Source: Petrolisthes cinctipes (taxonomy: Eukaryota > Arthropoda > Malacostraca > Decapoda > Porcellanidae). Taken from it: a DNA stretch of 64,000 bases. Under the pieces are notes generated by a model, which ran no database searches, had not been told where the DNA came from, and worked only from the letters and a program-made list of their open reading frames with translations. Positions 24,204-38,280 of the stretch are shown here, in pieces. Location of the stretch: contig JAWQEG010000474.1 of NCBI GenBank assembly GCA_033782935.1, positions 1,550,001 through 1,614,000 of the forward strand, read 5' to 3'. The stretch's first letter is position 1. Every line of letters begins with the position of its first letter. A program made the translations under genes and the position numbers.

Positions 24204-25699
24204 TCTAGCACTGTGTAGGCATGTACAGATTGCTTCTGGGACCCCAAAATATTGAATTTTCGGGTGTTTTGAGCCTGAATTTGAGATATAAACGGGTAAA
24301 GAAGATACATGTACATATTGACTTTGGGCACCAAAAATATCGATTTTCAGCATGTTTTGGGCCTGAATTTTGAAAATACTCTAACACGGAGTAGGCATGT
24401 ACAGATACCTTTTGGGACCTCTAAATATCGAATTTTCGGGTGTTTTGAGACTGAATTTGAGATATCGATTTTTTGGCACCTAAAATGTCGATTTTTAGCA
24501 TGTTTTTAGCCTATATTTTGAAAATATTCTAGCACTGTGTAGGCATGTACAGATTGCTTCTGGGACCCCAAAATATTGAATTTTCGGGTGTTTTGAGCCT
24601 GAATTTGAGATATAAACGGGTACAGAAGATACATGCACATATTGACTTTGGGCACCAAAAATATCGATTTTCAGCATGTTTTGGGCCTGAATTTTAAAAA
24701 TACTCTAACACGGAGTAGGCATGTACAGATCGCTTGCCCCAAAATATTGAATTTTCGGGTGTTTTGAGCCTGAATTTGAAATATAAACGGGTACAGAAGA
24801 TACATGCACATATTGACTTTTGTGCACCTAAAAGATCGATTTTCAGTATGTTTTGAGCATGTATTTTGAAAATACTCTAACACGGAGTAGGCATGTACAG
24901 ATCGCTTCTGGGTCCCCTAAATATCGAATTTTTGGGTGTTTTGGGACTGAATTTGAGATATCGACTTTTTGGCACCTAAAAGATCGATTTTTAGCATGTT
25001 TTTAGCCTATATTTTGAAAATATTCTTGCACTGAGTAGGCATGTACAGATTGCTTCTGGGACCCCAAAATATTGAATTTTCGGGTGTTTTGAGCCTGAAT
25101 TTGAGATATAAACGGGTACAGAAGATACATGCACATATTGACTTTGGGCACCAAAAATATCGATTTTCAGCATGTTTTGGGCCTGAATTTTGAAAATACT
25201 CTAACACGGAGTAGGCATGTACAGATACCTTCTGGGACCTCTAAATATCAAATTTTCGGGTGATTTAGGACTGAATTTGAGATATAGATTTTTTGGCACC
25301 TAAAATGTCGATTTTTAGCATGTTTTTAGCCTATATTTTGAAAATATTCTAGCACTGTGTAGGCATGTACAGATTGCTTCTGGGACCCCAAAATATTGAA
25401 TTTTCGGGTGTTTTGAGCCTGAATTTGAGATATAAACGGGTACTGAAGATGCATGCACATATCGACTTTGGGCATCTAAAATATCGATTTTCAGGATGTA
25501 TTGGGCCTGTATTTTGAAAATACTCTAACACTGAGTAGGCATGTACAGATTGCTTCTGGGACCCCAAAATATTGAATTTTCGGGTGTTTTGAACCTGAAT
25601 TTGAGATATAAACGCGTACAGAAGATACATGCACATATTGAATTTGGGCACCAAAAATATCGATTTTCAGCATGTTTTGGGCCTGAATTTTGAAAATAC
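23879..25699. repeat. 11-monomer tandem duplication, copy 1 (1,821 bp)
   Basis: Lengths are 177, 148, 176, 148, 176, 172, 148, 176, 148, 176 and 176. The 172-bp monomer has a net 5-bp deletion, reading CGCTTGCCCCAAAA at 24,731. The unit starts with B1 (GATATGAACGGG) and is followed directly by its copy at 25,700. Both ends fall on monomer boundaries. Confidence 0.9.
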
Positions 25700-27520
25700 T
25701 CTAACACGGAGTAGGCATGTACAGATCGCTTCTGGGACCCCAAAATATCGAATTTTCGGGTGTTTAGGGCCAGAATTTGAGATATGAACGGGTACAGAAG
25801 ATGCATGCACATATCGACTTTTGGGCACCTAAAAGATCGATTTTCAGTATGTTTTTGGCCTGTATTATGAAAATACTCTAATACGGAGTAGGCATGTAGA
25901 AATACCTTCTGGGACCTCTAAATATCGAATTTTCGGGTGTTTTGAGACTGAATTTGAGATATCGATTTTTTGGCACCTAAAATGTCGATTTTTAGCATGT
26001 TTTTAGCCTATATTTTGAAAATATTCTAGCACTGTGTAGGCATGTACAGATTGCTTCTGGGACCCCAAAATATTGAATTTTCGGGTGTTTTGAGCCTGAA
26101 TTTGAGATATAAACGGGTAAAGAAGATACATGTACATATTGACTTTGGGCACCAAAAATATCGATTTTCAGCATGTTTTGGGCCTGAATTTTGAAAATAC
26201 TCTAACACGGAGTAGGCATGTACAGATACCTTTTGGGACCTCTAAATATCGAATTTTCGGGTGTTTTGAGACTGAATTTGAGATATCGATTTTTTGGCAC
26301 CTAAAATGTCGATTTTTAGCATGTTTTTAGCCTATATTTTGAAAATATTCTAGCACTGTGTAGGCATGTACAGATTGCTTCTGGGACCCCAAAATATTGA
26401 ATTTTCGGGTGTTTTGAGCCTGAATTTGAGATATAAACGGGTACAGAAGATACATGCACATATTGACTTTGGGCACCAAAAATATCGATTTTCAGCATGT
26501 TTTGGGCCTGAATTTTAAAAATACTCTAACACGGAGTAGGCATGTACAGATCGCTTGCCCCAAAATATTGAATTTTCGGGTGTTTTGAGCCTGAATTTGA
26601 AATATAAACGGGTACAGAAGATACATGCACATATTGACTTTTGTGCACCTAAAAGATCGATTTTCAGTATGTTTTGAGCATGTATTTTGAAAATACTCTA
26701 ACACGGAGTAGGCATGTACAGATCGCTTCTGGGTCCCCTAAATATCGAATTTTTGGGTGTTTTGGGACTGAATTTGAGATATCGACTTTTTGGCACCTAA
26801 AAGATCGATTTTTAGCATGTTTTTAGCCTATATTTTGAAAATATTCTTGCACTGAGTAGGCATGTACAGATTGCTTCTGGGACCCCAAAATATTGAATTT
26901 TCGGGTGTTTTGAGCCTGAATTTGAGATATAAACGGGTACAGAAGATACATGCACATATTGACTTTGGGCACCAAAAATATCGATTTTCAGCATGTTTTG
27001 GGCCTGAATTTTGAAAATACTCTAACACGGAGTAGGCATGTACAGATACCTTCTGGGACCTCTAAATATCAAATTTTCGGGTGATTTAGGACTGAATTTG
27101 AGATATAGATTTTTTGGCACCTAAAATGTCGATTTTTAGCATGTTTTTAGCCTATATTTTGAAAATATTCTAGCACTGTGTAGGCATGTACAGATTGCTT
27201 CTGGGACCCCAAAATATTGAATTTTCGGGTGTTTTGAGCCTGAATTTGAGATATAAACGGGTACTGAAGATGCATGCACATATCGACTTTGGGCATCTAA
27301 AATATCGATTTTCAGGATGTATTGGGCCTGTATTTTGAAAATACTCTAACACTGAGTAGGCATGTACAGATTGCTTCTGGGACCCCAAAATATTGAATTT
27401 TCGGGTGTTTTGAACCTGAATTTGAGATATAAACGCGTACAGAAGATACATGCACATATTGACTTTGGGCACCAAAAATATCGATTTTCAGCATGTTTTG
27501 GGCCTGAATTTTGAAAATAC
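25700..27520. repeat. 11-monomer tandem duplication, copy 2 (1,821 bp)
   Basis: Repeats 23,879-25,699 at an offset of 1,821 bp with very few differences (for example TTGAGACTG at 25,942 against TTGGGACTG at 24,121, and TGACTTTGGG at 27,460 against TGAATTTGGG at 25,639). The short monomer with CGCTTGCCCC recurs at 26,552. Unit 2 of the super-repeats has one copy of this block, near 33,630-35,450. Confidence 0.9.
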
Positions 27521-30500
27521 TCTAACACGGAGTAGGCATGTACAGATCGCTTCTGGGACCCCAAAATATCGAATTTTCGGGTGTTTAGGGCCAGAATTAG
27601 AGATATAAACGGGTACAGAAGATGCATGCACATATCGACTTTTGGGCACCTAAAAGATCGATTTTCAGTATGTTTTTGGCCTGTATTTTGAAAATACTCT
27701 AACACGGAGTAGGCATGTACAGATACCTTCTGGGACCTCTAAATATCGAATTTTCGGGTGTTTTGGGACTGAATTTGAGATATCGATTTTTTGGCACCTA
27801 AAATGTCGATTTTTAGCATGTTTTTAGCCTATATTTTGAAAATATTCTAGCACTGTGAAGGCATGTACAGATTGCTTCTGGGACCCCAAAATATTGAATT
27901 TTCGGGTGTTTTGAGCCTGAATTTGAGATATAAACGGGTACAGAAGATACATACACATATTGACTTTGGGCACCAAAGATATCGATTTTCAGCATGAATT
28001 TTGAAAATACTCTAACACGGAGTAGGCATGTACAGATCGCTTTTGGGACCCCAAAATATCGAATTTTCGGGTGTTTAGGGCCAGAATTTGAGATATAAAC
28101 GGGTACAGAAGATGCATGCACATATCGACTTTTGGGCACCTAAAAGATCGATTTTCAGTATGTTTTTGGCCTGTATTTTGAAAATACTCTAACACGGAGT
28201 AGGCATGTACAGATACCTTCTGGGACCTCTAAATATCGAATTTTCGGGTGTTTTGGGACTGAATTTGAGATATCGATTTTTTGGCACCTAAAATGTCGTT
28301 TTTTAGCATGTTTTTAGCCTATATTTTGAAAATATTCTAGCACTGTGTAGGCATGTACAGATTGCTTCTGGGACCCCAAAATAATGAATTTTCGGGTATT
28401 TTGAGCCTGAATTTGAGATATAAACGGGTACTGAAGATGCATGCACATATCGACTTTTGTGCACCTAAAAGATCGATTTTCAGTATGTTTTTGGCCTGTA
28501 TTTTGAAAATACTCTAACACAGAGTAGGCATGTACAGATACCTTCTGGGACCTCTAAATATCGAATTTTCGGGTGTTTTGGGACTGAATTTGAGATATCG
28601 ATTTTTTGGCACCTAAAATGTCGATTTTTAGCATGTTTTTAGCCTATATTTTGAAAATATTCTAGCACTGTGTAGGCATGTACAGATTGCATCTGGGACC
28701 CCAAAATATTGAATATTCGGGTGTTTTGAGCCTGAATTTGAGATATAAACGGGTACAGAAGATACATGCACATATTGACTTTGGGCATCTAAAATATCGA
28801 TTTTCAGCATGTTTTGGGCCTGTATTTTGAAAATACTCTAACACTGAGTAGGCATGTACAGATTGCTTCTGGGACCCCAAAATATTGAATTTTCGGGTGT
28901 TTTGAGCTTGAATTTGAGATATAAATGGGTACTGAAGATGCATGCACATATCGACTTTTGTGCACCTAAAAGATCGATTTTCAGTATGTTTTGAGCATGT
29001 ATTTTGAAAATACTCTAACACGGAGTAGGCATGTACAGATCGCTTCTGGGACCCCTAAATATCGAATTTTCGGGTGCTTTGGGACTGAATTTGAGATATC
29101 GACTTTTTGGCACCTAAAAGATCGATTTTTAGCATGTTTTTAGCCTATATTTTGAAAATATTCTAGCACTGTACAGATTGCTTCTGGGACCCCAAAATAT
29201 TGAATTTTCGGGTGTTTTGAGCCTGAATTTGAGATATAAACGGGTACAGAAGATACATGCACATATTGACTTTGGGCACCAAAAATATCGATTTTCAGCA
29301 TGTTTTGGGCCTGAATTTTGAAAATACTCTAACACGGTGTAGGCATGTACAGATCGCTTCTGGGACCCCAAAATATCGAATTTTCGGGTGTTTAGGGCCA
29401 GAATTTGAGATATAAACGGGTACAGAAGATGCATGCACATATCGACTTTTGGGCACCTAAAAGATCGATTTTCAGTATGTTTTTGGCCTGTATTTTGAAA
29501 ATACTCTAACACGGAGTAGGCATGTACAGATACCTTCTGGGACCTCTAAATATCGAATTTTCGGGTGTTTTGGGACTGAATTTGAGATATCGATTTTTTG
29601 GCACCTAAAATGTCGATTTTTAGCATGTTTTTAGCCTATATTTTGAAAATATTCTAGCACTGTGTAGGCATGTACAGATTGCTTCTGGGACCCCAAAATA
29701 TTGAATTTTCGGGTGTTTTGAGCCTGAATTTGAGATATAAACGGGTACAGAAGATACATGCACATATTGACTTTGGGCATCTAAAATATAGATTTTCAGC
29801 ATGTTTTGGGCCTGTATTTTGAAAATACTCTAACACTGAGTAGGCATGTACAGATTGCTTCTGGAACCCCAAAATATTGAATTTTTGGGTGTTTTGAGCC
29901 TGAATTTGAGATATAAACGGGAAGTGAAGATGCATGCACATATCGACTTTTGTGCACCTAAAAGATCGATTTTCAGTATGTTTTGAGCATGTATTTTGAA
30001 AATACTCTAACACGGAGTAGGCATGTACAGATCGCTTCTGGGACCCCTAAATATCGAATTTTCGGGTGTTTTGGGACCGAATTTGAGATATCGACTTTTT
30101 GGCACCTAAAAGATCTATTTTTAGCATGTTTTTAGCCTATATTTTGAAAATATTCTAGCACCGCGTAGGCATGTACAGATTGCTTCTGGGACCCCAAAAT
30201 ATTGAATTTTCGGGTGTTTTGAGCCTGAATTTGAGATATAAACGGGTACAGAAGATACATGCACATATTGACTTTGGGCACCAAAAATATCGATTTTAAG
30301 CATGTTTTGGGCCTGAATTTTGAAAATACTCTAACACGGAGTAGGCATGTACAGATCGCTTCTGGGACCCCAAAATATCGAATTTTCGGGTGTTTAGGGC
30401 CAGAATTAGAGATATAAACGGGTACAGAAGATGCATGCACATATCGACTTTTGGGAACCTAAAAGATCGATTTTCAGTATGTTTTGAGCATGTATTTTGA

Positions 30501-30654
30501 AAATACTCTAACACGGAGTAGGCATGTACAGATCGCTTCTGGGACCCCTAAATATCGAATTTTCGGGTGTTTTGGGACTGAATTTTTGATATCGACTTTT
30601 TGGCACATAAAAGATCGATTTTTAGCATGTTTTTAGCCTATATTTTGAAAATAT
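27521..30654. repeat. Right part of super-repeat unit 1
   Basis: Follows the order of 10.8-12.6 kb (CACTGTGAAGG at 27,851, CAGCATGAATTTTG at 27,990, CGTTTTTTAG at 28,297, GAATATTCGGG at 28,710), then of 17.5-18.4 kb (ACCGAATTT at 30,076). Around 28,380-28,440 an A monomer with CAAAATAATG passes into a B2 with GGTACTGAAG, one monomer shorter than the copies at 11.6-11.9 and 36.1-36.4 kb. Confidence 0.82.
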
Positions 30655-31646
30655 TCTTGTACTGTACAGATTGCTTCTGGGACCCCAAAATATTGAATTT
30701 TCGGGTGATTTGAGCCTGAATTTGAGATATAAACGGGTACAGAAGATACATGCACATATTGACTTTGGGCACCAAAAATATCGATTTTCAGCATGTTTTG
30801 GGCCTGAATTTTGAAAATACTCTAACACGGAGTAGGCATGTACAGATCGCTTCTGGGACCCCAAAATATCGAATTTTCGGGTGTTTAGGGCCAGAATTTG
30901 AGATATAAACGGGTACAGAAGATGCATGCACATATCGACTTTTGGGCACCTAAAAGATCGATTTTCAGTATGATTTTGGCCTGTATATTGAAAATACTCT
31001 AACACGGAGTAGGCATGTACAGATACCTTCTGGGACCTCTAAATATCGAATTTTCGGGTGTTTTGGGACTGAATTTGAGATATCGATTTTTTGGCACCTA
31101 AAATGTCGATTTTTAGCATGTTTTTAGCCTATATTTTGAAAATATTCTAGCACTGTGTAGGCATGTACAGATTGCTTCTGGGACCCCAAAATAATGAATT
31201 TTCGGGTTTTTTGAGCCTGAATTTGAGATATAAACGGGTACAGAAGATACATGCACATATTGACTTTGGGCACCAAAGATATCGATTTTCAGCATGTTTT
31301 GGGCCTGAATTTTGAAAATACTCTAACACGGAGTAGGCATGTACAGATCGCTTCTGGGACCCCAAAATATCGAATTTTCGGGTGTTTAGGGCCAGAATTT
31401 GAGATATAAACGGGTACAGAAGATGCATGCACATATCGACTTTTGGGCACCTAAAAGATCGATTTTCAGTATGTTTTTGGCCTGTATTATGAAAATACTC
31501 TAACACGGAGTAGGCATGTACAGATACCTTCTGGGACCTCTAAATATCGAATTTTCGGGTGTTTTGGGACTGAATTTGAGATATCGATTTTTTGGCACCT
31601 AAAATGTCGATTTTTAGCATGTTTTTAGCCTATATTTTGAAAATAT

Positions 31647-33954
31647 TCTAGCACTGTGTAGGCATGTACAGATTGCTTCTGGGACCCCAAAATATTGAAT
31701 TTTCGGGTGTTTTGAGCCTGAATTAGAGATATAAACGGGTAAAGAAGATACATGTACGTATTGACTTTGGGCACCAAAAATATCGATTTTCAGCATGTTT
31801 TGGGCCTGAATTTTGAAAATACTCTAACACGGAGTAGGCATGTACAGATACCTTTTGGGACCTCTAAATATCGAATTTTCGGGTGTTTTGGGACTGAATT
31901 TGAGATATCGATTTTTTGGCACCTAAAATGTCGATTTTTAGCATGTTTTTAGCCTATATTTTGAAAATATTCTAGCACTGTGTAGGCATGTACAGATTGC
32001 TTCTGGGACCCCAAAATATTGAATTTTCGGGTGTTTTGAGCCTGAATTTGAGATATAAACGGGTACATAAGATACATGCACATATTGACTTTGGGCATCT
32101 AAAATATCGATTTTCAGCATGTTTTGGGCCTGTATTTTGAAAATACTCTAACACAGAGTAGGCATGTACAGATTGCTTCTGGGACCCCAAAATATTGAAT
32201 TTTCGGGTGTTTTGAGCCTGAATTTGAGATATAAACGGGTACTGAAGATGCATACACATATCGACTTTTGTGCACCTAAAAGATCAATTTTCAGTATGTT
32301 TTGAGAATGTATTTTGAAAATACTCTAACACGGAGTAGGCATGTACAGATACCTTCTGGGACCTCTAAATATCGAATTTTCGGGTGTTTTGGGACTGAAT
32401 TTGAGATATCGACTTTTTGGCACCTAAAAGATCGATTTTTAGCATGTTTTTCGCCTATATTTTGAAAATATTCTAGCACTGTACAGATTGCTTCTGGTAC
32501 CCCAAAATATTGAATTTTTGGGTGTTTTGAGCCTGAATTTGAGATATAAACGGGTACAGAAGATACATGCACATATTGACTTTGGGCACCAAAAATATCG
32601 ATTTTCAGCATGTTTTGGGCCTGAATTTTGAAAATACTCTAACACGGAGTAGGCATGTACAGATCGCTTCTGGGACCCCAAAATATCGAATTTTCGGGTG
32701 CATAGGGCCAGAATTTGAGATATAAACGGGTACAGAAGATGCATGCACATATCGACTTTTGGGCACCTAAAAGATCGATTTTCAGTATGTTTTTGGCCTG
32801 TATTTTGAAATTACTCTAACACGGAGTAGGCATGTACAGATACCTTCTGGGACCTCTAAATATCGAATTTTCGGGTGTTTTGGGACTGAATTTGTGATAT
32901 CGATTTTTTGGCACCTAAAATGTCGATTTTTATCATGTTTTTAGCCTATATTTTGAAAATATTCTAGCACTGTGTATGCATGTACAGATTGCTTCTGGGA
33001 CCCCAAAATATTGAATTTTCGGGTGTTTTGTGCCTGAATTTGAGATATAAACGGGTACAGAGGATACATGCACATATTGACTTTGGGCATCTAAAATATC
33101 GATTTTCAGCATGTTTTGGGCCTGTATTTTGAAAATACTTTAACACTGAGTAGGCATGTACAGATTGCTTCTGGGACCCCAAAATATTGAATTTTCGGGT
33201 GTTTTGAGCCTGAATTTGAGATATAAACTGGTACTGAAGATGTATGCACATATCGACTTTTGTGCACCTAAAAGATCGATTTTCAGTATGTTTTGAGCAT
33301 GTATTTTGAAAATACTCTAACACGGAGTAGGCATGTACAGATCGCTTCTGGGACCCCTAAATATCGCATTTTCGGGTGTTTTGGGACTGAATTTGAGATA
33401 TCGACTTTTTGGCACCTAAAAGATCGATATTTAGCATGTTTTTAGCCTATATTTTGAAAATATTCTTGCACTGTACAGATTGCTTCTGGGACCCCAAAAT
33501 ATTGAATTTTCGGGTGTTTTGAGCCTGAATTTGAGATATAAACGGGTACAGAAGATACATGCACATATTGACTTTGGGCATCTAAAATATCGATTTTCAG
33601 CATGTTTTGGGCCTGTAATTTGAAAATACTCTAACACGGAGTAGGCATGTACAGATCGCTTCTGGGACCCCAAAATATCGAATTTTCGGGTGTTTAGGGC
33701 CAGAATTTGAGATATGAACGGGTACAGAAGATGCAAGCACATATCGACTTTTGGGCACCTAAAAGATCGATTTTCAGTATGTTTTTGGCCTGTATTATGA
33801 AAATACTCTAATACGGAGTAGGCATGTAGAAATACCTTCTGGGACCTCTAAATATCGAATTTTCGGGTGTTTTGGGACTGAATTTGAGATATCGATTTTT
33901 TGGCACCTAAAATGTCGATTTTTAGCATGTTTTTAGCCTATATTTTGAAAATAT
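31647..33954. repeat. 14-monomer HOR, copy 2 (2,308 bp)
   Basis: Matches 21,896-24,203 monomer for monomer at +9,751. It is followed at 33,955 by another A1 variant with GGGTAAAGAAG, as in the first copy. Confidence 0.88.
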
Positions 33955-34969
33955 TCTAGCACTGTGTAGGCATGTACAGATTGCTTCTGGGACCCCAAAA
34001 TATTGAATTTTCGGGTGTTTTGAGCCTGAATTTGAGATATAAACGGGTAAAGAAGATACATGTACATATTGACTTTGGGCACCAAAAATATCGATTTTCA
34101 GCATGTTTTGGGCCTGAATTTTGAAAATACTCTAACACGGAGTAGGCATGTACAGATACCTTTTGGGACCTCTAAATATCGAATTTTCGGGTGTTTTGGG
34201 ACTGAATTTGAGATATCGATTTTTTGGCACCTAAAATGTCGATTTTTAGCATGTTTTTATCCTATATTTTGAAAATATTCTAGCACTGTGTAGGCATGTA
34301 CAGATTGCTTCTGGGACCCCAAAATATTGAATTTTCGGGTGTTTTGAGCCTGAATTTGAGATATAAACGGGTACAGAAGATACATGCACATATTGACTTT
34401 GGGCACCAAAAATATCGATTTTCAGCATGTTTTGGGCCTGAATTTTAAAAATACTCTAACACGGAGTAGGCATGTACAGATCGCTTGCCCCAAAATATTG
34501 AATTTTCGGGTGTTTTGAGCCTGAATTTGAAATATAAACGGGTACAGAAGATACATGCACATATTGACTTTTGTGCACCTAAAAGATCGATTTTCAGTAT
34601 GTTTTGAGCATGTATTTTGAAAATACTCTAACACGGAGTAGGCATGTACAGATCGCTTCTGGGTCCCCTAAATATCGAATTTTTGGGTGTTTTGGGACTG
34701 AATTTGAGATATCGACTTTTTGGCACCTAAAAGATCGATTTTTAGCATGTTTTTAGCCTATATTTTGAAAATATTCTTGCACTGAGTAGGCATGTACAGA
34801 TTGTTTCTGGGACCCCAAAATATTGAATTTTCGGGTGTTTTGAGCCTGAATTTGAGATATAAACGGGTACAGAAGATACATGCACATATTGACTTTGGGC
34901 ACCAAAAATATCGATTTTCAGCATGTTTTGGGCTTGAATTTTGAAAATACTCTAACACGGAGTAGGCAT

Positions 34970-37900
34970 GTACAGATACCTTCTGGGACCTCTAAATATC
35001 AAATTTTCGGGTGATTTAGGACTGAATTTGAGATATAGATTTTTTGGCACCTAAAATGTCGATTTTTAGCATGTTTTTAGCCTATATTTTGAAAATATTC
35101 TAGCACTGTGTAGGCATGTACAGATTGCTTCTGGGACCCCAAAATATTGAATTTTCGGGTGTTTTGAGCCTGAATTTGAGATATAAACGGGTACTGAAGA
35201 TGCATGCACATATCGACTTTGGGCATCTAAAATATCGATTTTCAGGATGTATTGGGCCTGTATTTTGAAAATACTCTAACACTGAGTAGGCATGTACAGA
35301 TTGCTTCTGGGACCCCAAAATATTGAATTTTCGGGTGTTTTGAACCTGAATTTGAGATATAAACGGGTACAGAAGATGCATGCACATATCGACTTTTGGG
35401 CACCTAAAAGATCGATTTTCAGTATGTTTTTGGCCTGAATTTTGAAAATACTCTAACACAGAGTAGGCATGTACAGATCGCTTCTGGGACCCCAAAATAT
35501 CGAATTTTCGGGTGTTTAGGGCCAGAATTTGAGATATCGATTTTTTGGCACCTAAAATGTCGATTTTTAGCATGTTTTTAGCCTATATTTTGAAAATATT
35601 CTAGCACTGTGAAGGCATGTACAGATTGCTTCTGGGACCCCAAAATATTGAATTTTCGGGTGTTTTGAGCCTGAATTTGAGATATAAACGGGTACAGAAG
35701 ATACATGCACATATTGACTTTGGGCACCAAAGATATCGATTTTCAGCATGAATTTTGAAAATACTCTAACACGGAGTAGGCATGTACAGATCGCTTTTGG
35801 GACCCCAAAATATCGAATTTTTGGGTGTTTAGGGCCAGAATTTGAGATATAAACGGGTACAGAAGATGCATGCACATATCGACTTTTGGGCACCTAAAAG
35901 ATCGATTTTCAGTATGTTTTTGGCCTGTATTTTGAAAATACTCTAACACGGAGTAGGCATGTACAGATACCTTCTGGGACCTCTAAATATCGAATTTTCG
36001 GGTGTTTTGGGACTGAATTTGAGATATCGATTTTTTGGCACCTAAAATGTCGTTTTTTAGCATGTTTTTAGCCTATATTTTGAAAATATTCTAGCACTGT
36101 GTAGGCATGTACAGATTGCTTCTGGGACCCCAAAATAATGAATTTTCGGGTATTTTGAACCTGAATTTGAGATATAAACGGGTACAGAAGATACATGCAC
36201 ATATTGACTTTGTGCATCTAAAATATCGATTTTCAGCATGTTTTGGGCCTGTATTTTTAAAAATACTCTAACACTGAGTAGGCATGTACAGATTGCTTCT
36301 GGGACCGCAAAATATTGAATTTTCGGGTGTTTTGAGCCTGAATTTGAGATATAAACGGGTACTGAAGATGCATGCACATATCGACTTTTGTGCACCTAAA
36401 AGATCGATTTTCAGTATGTTTTTGGCCTGTATTTTGAAAATACTCTAACACAGAGTAGGCATGTACAGATACCTTCTGGGACCTCTAAATATCGAATTTT
36501 CGGGTGTTTTGGGACTGAATTTGAGATATCGATTTTTTGGCACCTAAAATGTCGATTTTTAGCATGTTTTTAGCCTATATTTTGAAAATATTCTAGCACT
36601 GTGTAGGCATGTACAGATTGCATCTGGGACCCCAAAATATTGAATATTCGGGTGTTTTGAGCCTGAATTTGAGATATAAACGGGTACAGAAGATACATGC
36701 ACATATTGACTTTGGGCATCTAAAATATCGATTTTCAGCATGTTTTGGGCCTGTATTTTGAAAATACTCTAACACTGAGTAGGCATGTACAGATTGCTTC
36801 TGGGACCCCAAAATATTGAATTTTCGGGTGTTTTGAGCTTGAATTTGAGATATAAATGGGTACTGAAGATGCATGCACATATCGACTTTTGTGCACCTAA
36901 AAGATCGATTTTCAGTATGTTTTGAGCATGTATTTTGAAAATACTCTAACACGGAGTAGGCATGTACAGATCGCTTCTGGGACCCCTAAATATCGAATTT
37001 TCGGGTGCTTTGGGACTGAATTTGAGATATCGACTTTTTGGCACCTAAAAGATCGATTTTTAGCATGTTTTTAGCCTATATTTTGAAAATATTCTAGCAC
37101 TGTACAGATTGCTTCTGGGACCCCAAAATATTGAATTTTCGGGTGTTTTGAGCCTGAATTTGAGATATAAACGGGTACAGAAGATACATGCACATATTGA
37201 CTTTGGGCACAAAAAATATCGATTTTCAGCATGTTTTGGGCCTGAATTTTGAAAATACTCTAACACGGAGTAGGCATGTACAGATACCTTTGGGACCTCT
37301 AAATATCGAATTTTCGGGTGTTTTGGGACTGAATTTGAGATATCGATTTTTTGGCACCTGAAATGTCGATTTTTAGCATGTTTTTAGCCTATATTTTGAA
37401 AATATTCTAGCACTGTGTAGGCATGTACAGATTGCTTCTGGGACCCCTAAATATTAAATTTTCGGGTGTTTTGAGCCTGAATTTGAGATATAAACGGGTA
37501 CATAAGATACATGCACATATTGACTTTGGGCATCTAAAATATCGATTTTCAGCATGTTTTGGGCCTGTATTTTGAAAATACTCTAACACTGAGTAGGCAT
37601 GTACAGATTGCGTCTGGGACCCCAAAATATTGAATTTTCGTGTGTTTTGAGCCTGAATTTGAGATATAAACGGGTACTGAAGATGCATGCACATATCGAC
37701 TTTTGGGCACCTAAAAGATCGATTTTCAGTATGTTTTGAGCATGTATTTTGAAAATACTCTAACACGGAGTAGGCATGTACAGATCGCTTCTGGGACCCC
37801 TAAATATCGAATTTTCGGGTGTTTTGGGACTGAATTTGAAATATCGACTTTTTGGCACCTAAAAGATCGATTTTTAGCATGTTTTTAGCCTATATTTTGA

Positions 37901-38280
37901 AAATATTCTATCACTGTACAGATTGCTTCTGGGACCCCAAAATATTGAATTTTCGGGTGTTTTGAGCCTGAATTTGAGATATAAACGGGTACAGAAGATA
38001 CATGCACATATTGACTTTGGGCACCAAAAATATCGATTTTCAGCATGTTTTGGGCCTGAATTTTGAAAATACTCTAACACGGTGTAGGCATGTACAGATC
38101 GCTTCTGGGACCCCAAAATATCGAATTTTCGGGTGTTTAGGGCCAGAATTTGAGATATAAACGGGTACAGAAGATGCATGCACATATCGACTTTTGGGCA
38201 CCTAAAAGATCGATTTTCAGTATGTTTTTGGCCTGTATTTTGAAAATACTCTAACACGGAGTAGGCATGTACAGATACCT
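34970..38280. repeat. Third copy of the 10.35-12.8 kb type block
   Basis: TGATTTAGGACTG near 35,012, CACTGTGAAGG near 35,606, CAGCATGAATTTTG near 35,746, CGTTTTTTAG near 36,051 and GAATATTCGGG near 36,650 follow the order of the other two copies. At about 35,458-35,570 a monomer begins as B1 (TTTAGGGCCAG) and ends as C1 (GATATCGATTTTTTGG), so one 176-bp monomer is lost relative to 27.2-27.8 kb. At 37,290 one T of the CCTTTTGGGACC stretch is missing. Confidence 0.8.

Larger units (their letters stand above)
20904..30654. repeat. Super-repeat unit 1 (9,751 bp)
   Basis: It begins with a 166-bp A monomer reading TCTTGTACTGTACAG, a mark found only at 20,904, 30,655, 39,224 and 46,512. Next come GGGTGATTTGAGCC, B1-C1, an A1 with GGGTTTTTTGAGCC and CCAAAGATATCG, B1-C1, then the 14-monomer 2,308-bp HOR from 21,896. 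It contains the 1,821-bp tandem duplication and the block homologous to 10.35-12.8 kb. From 20,904 to about 24.0 kb it matches unit 2 at a constant offset of 9,751. Confidence 0.87.
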
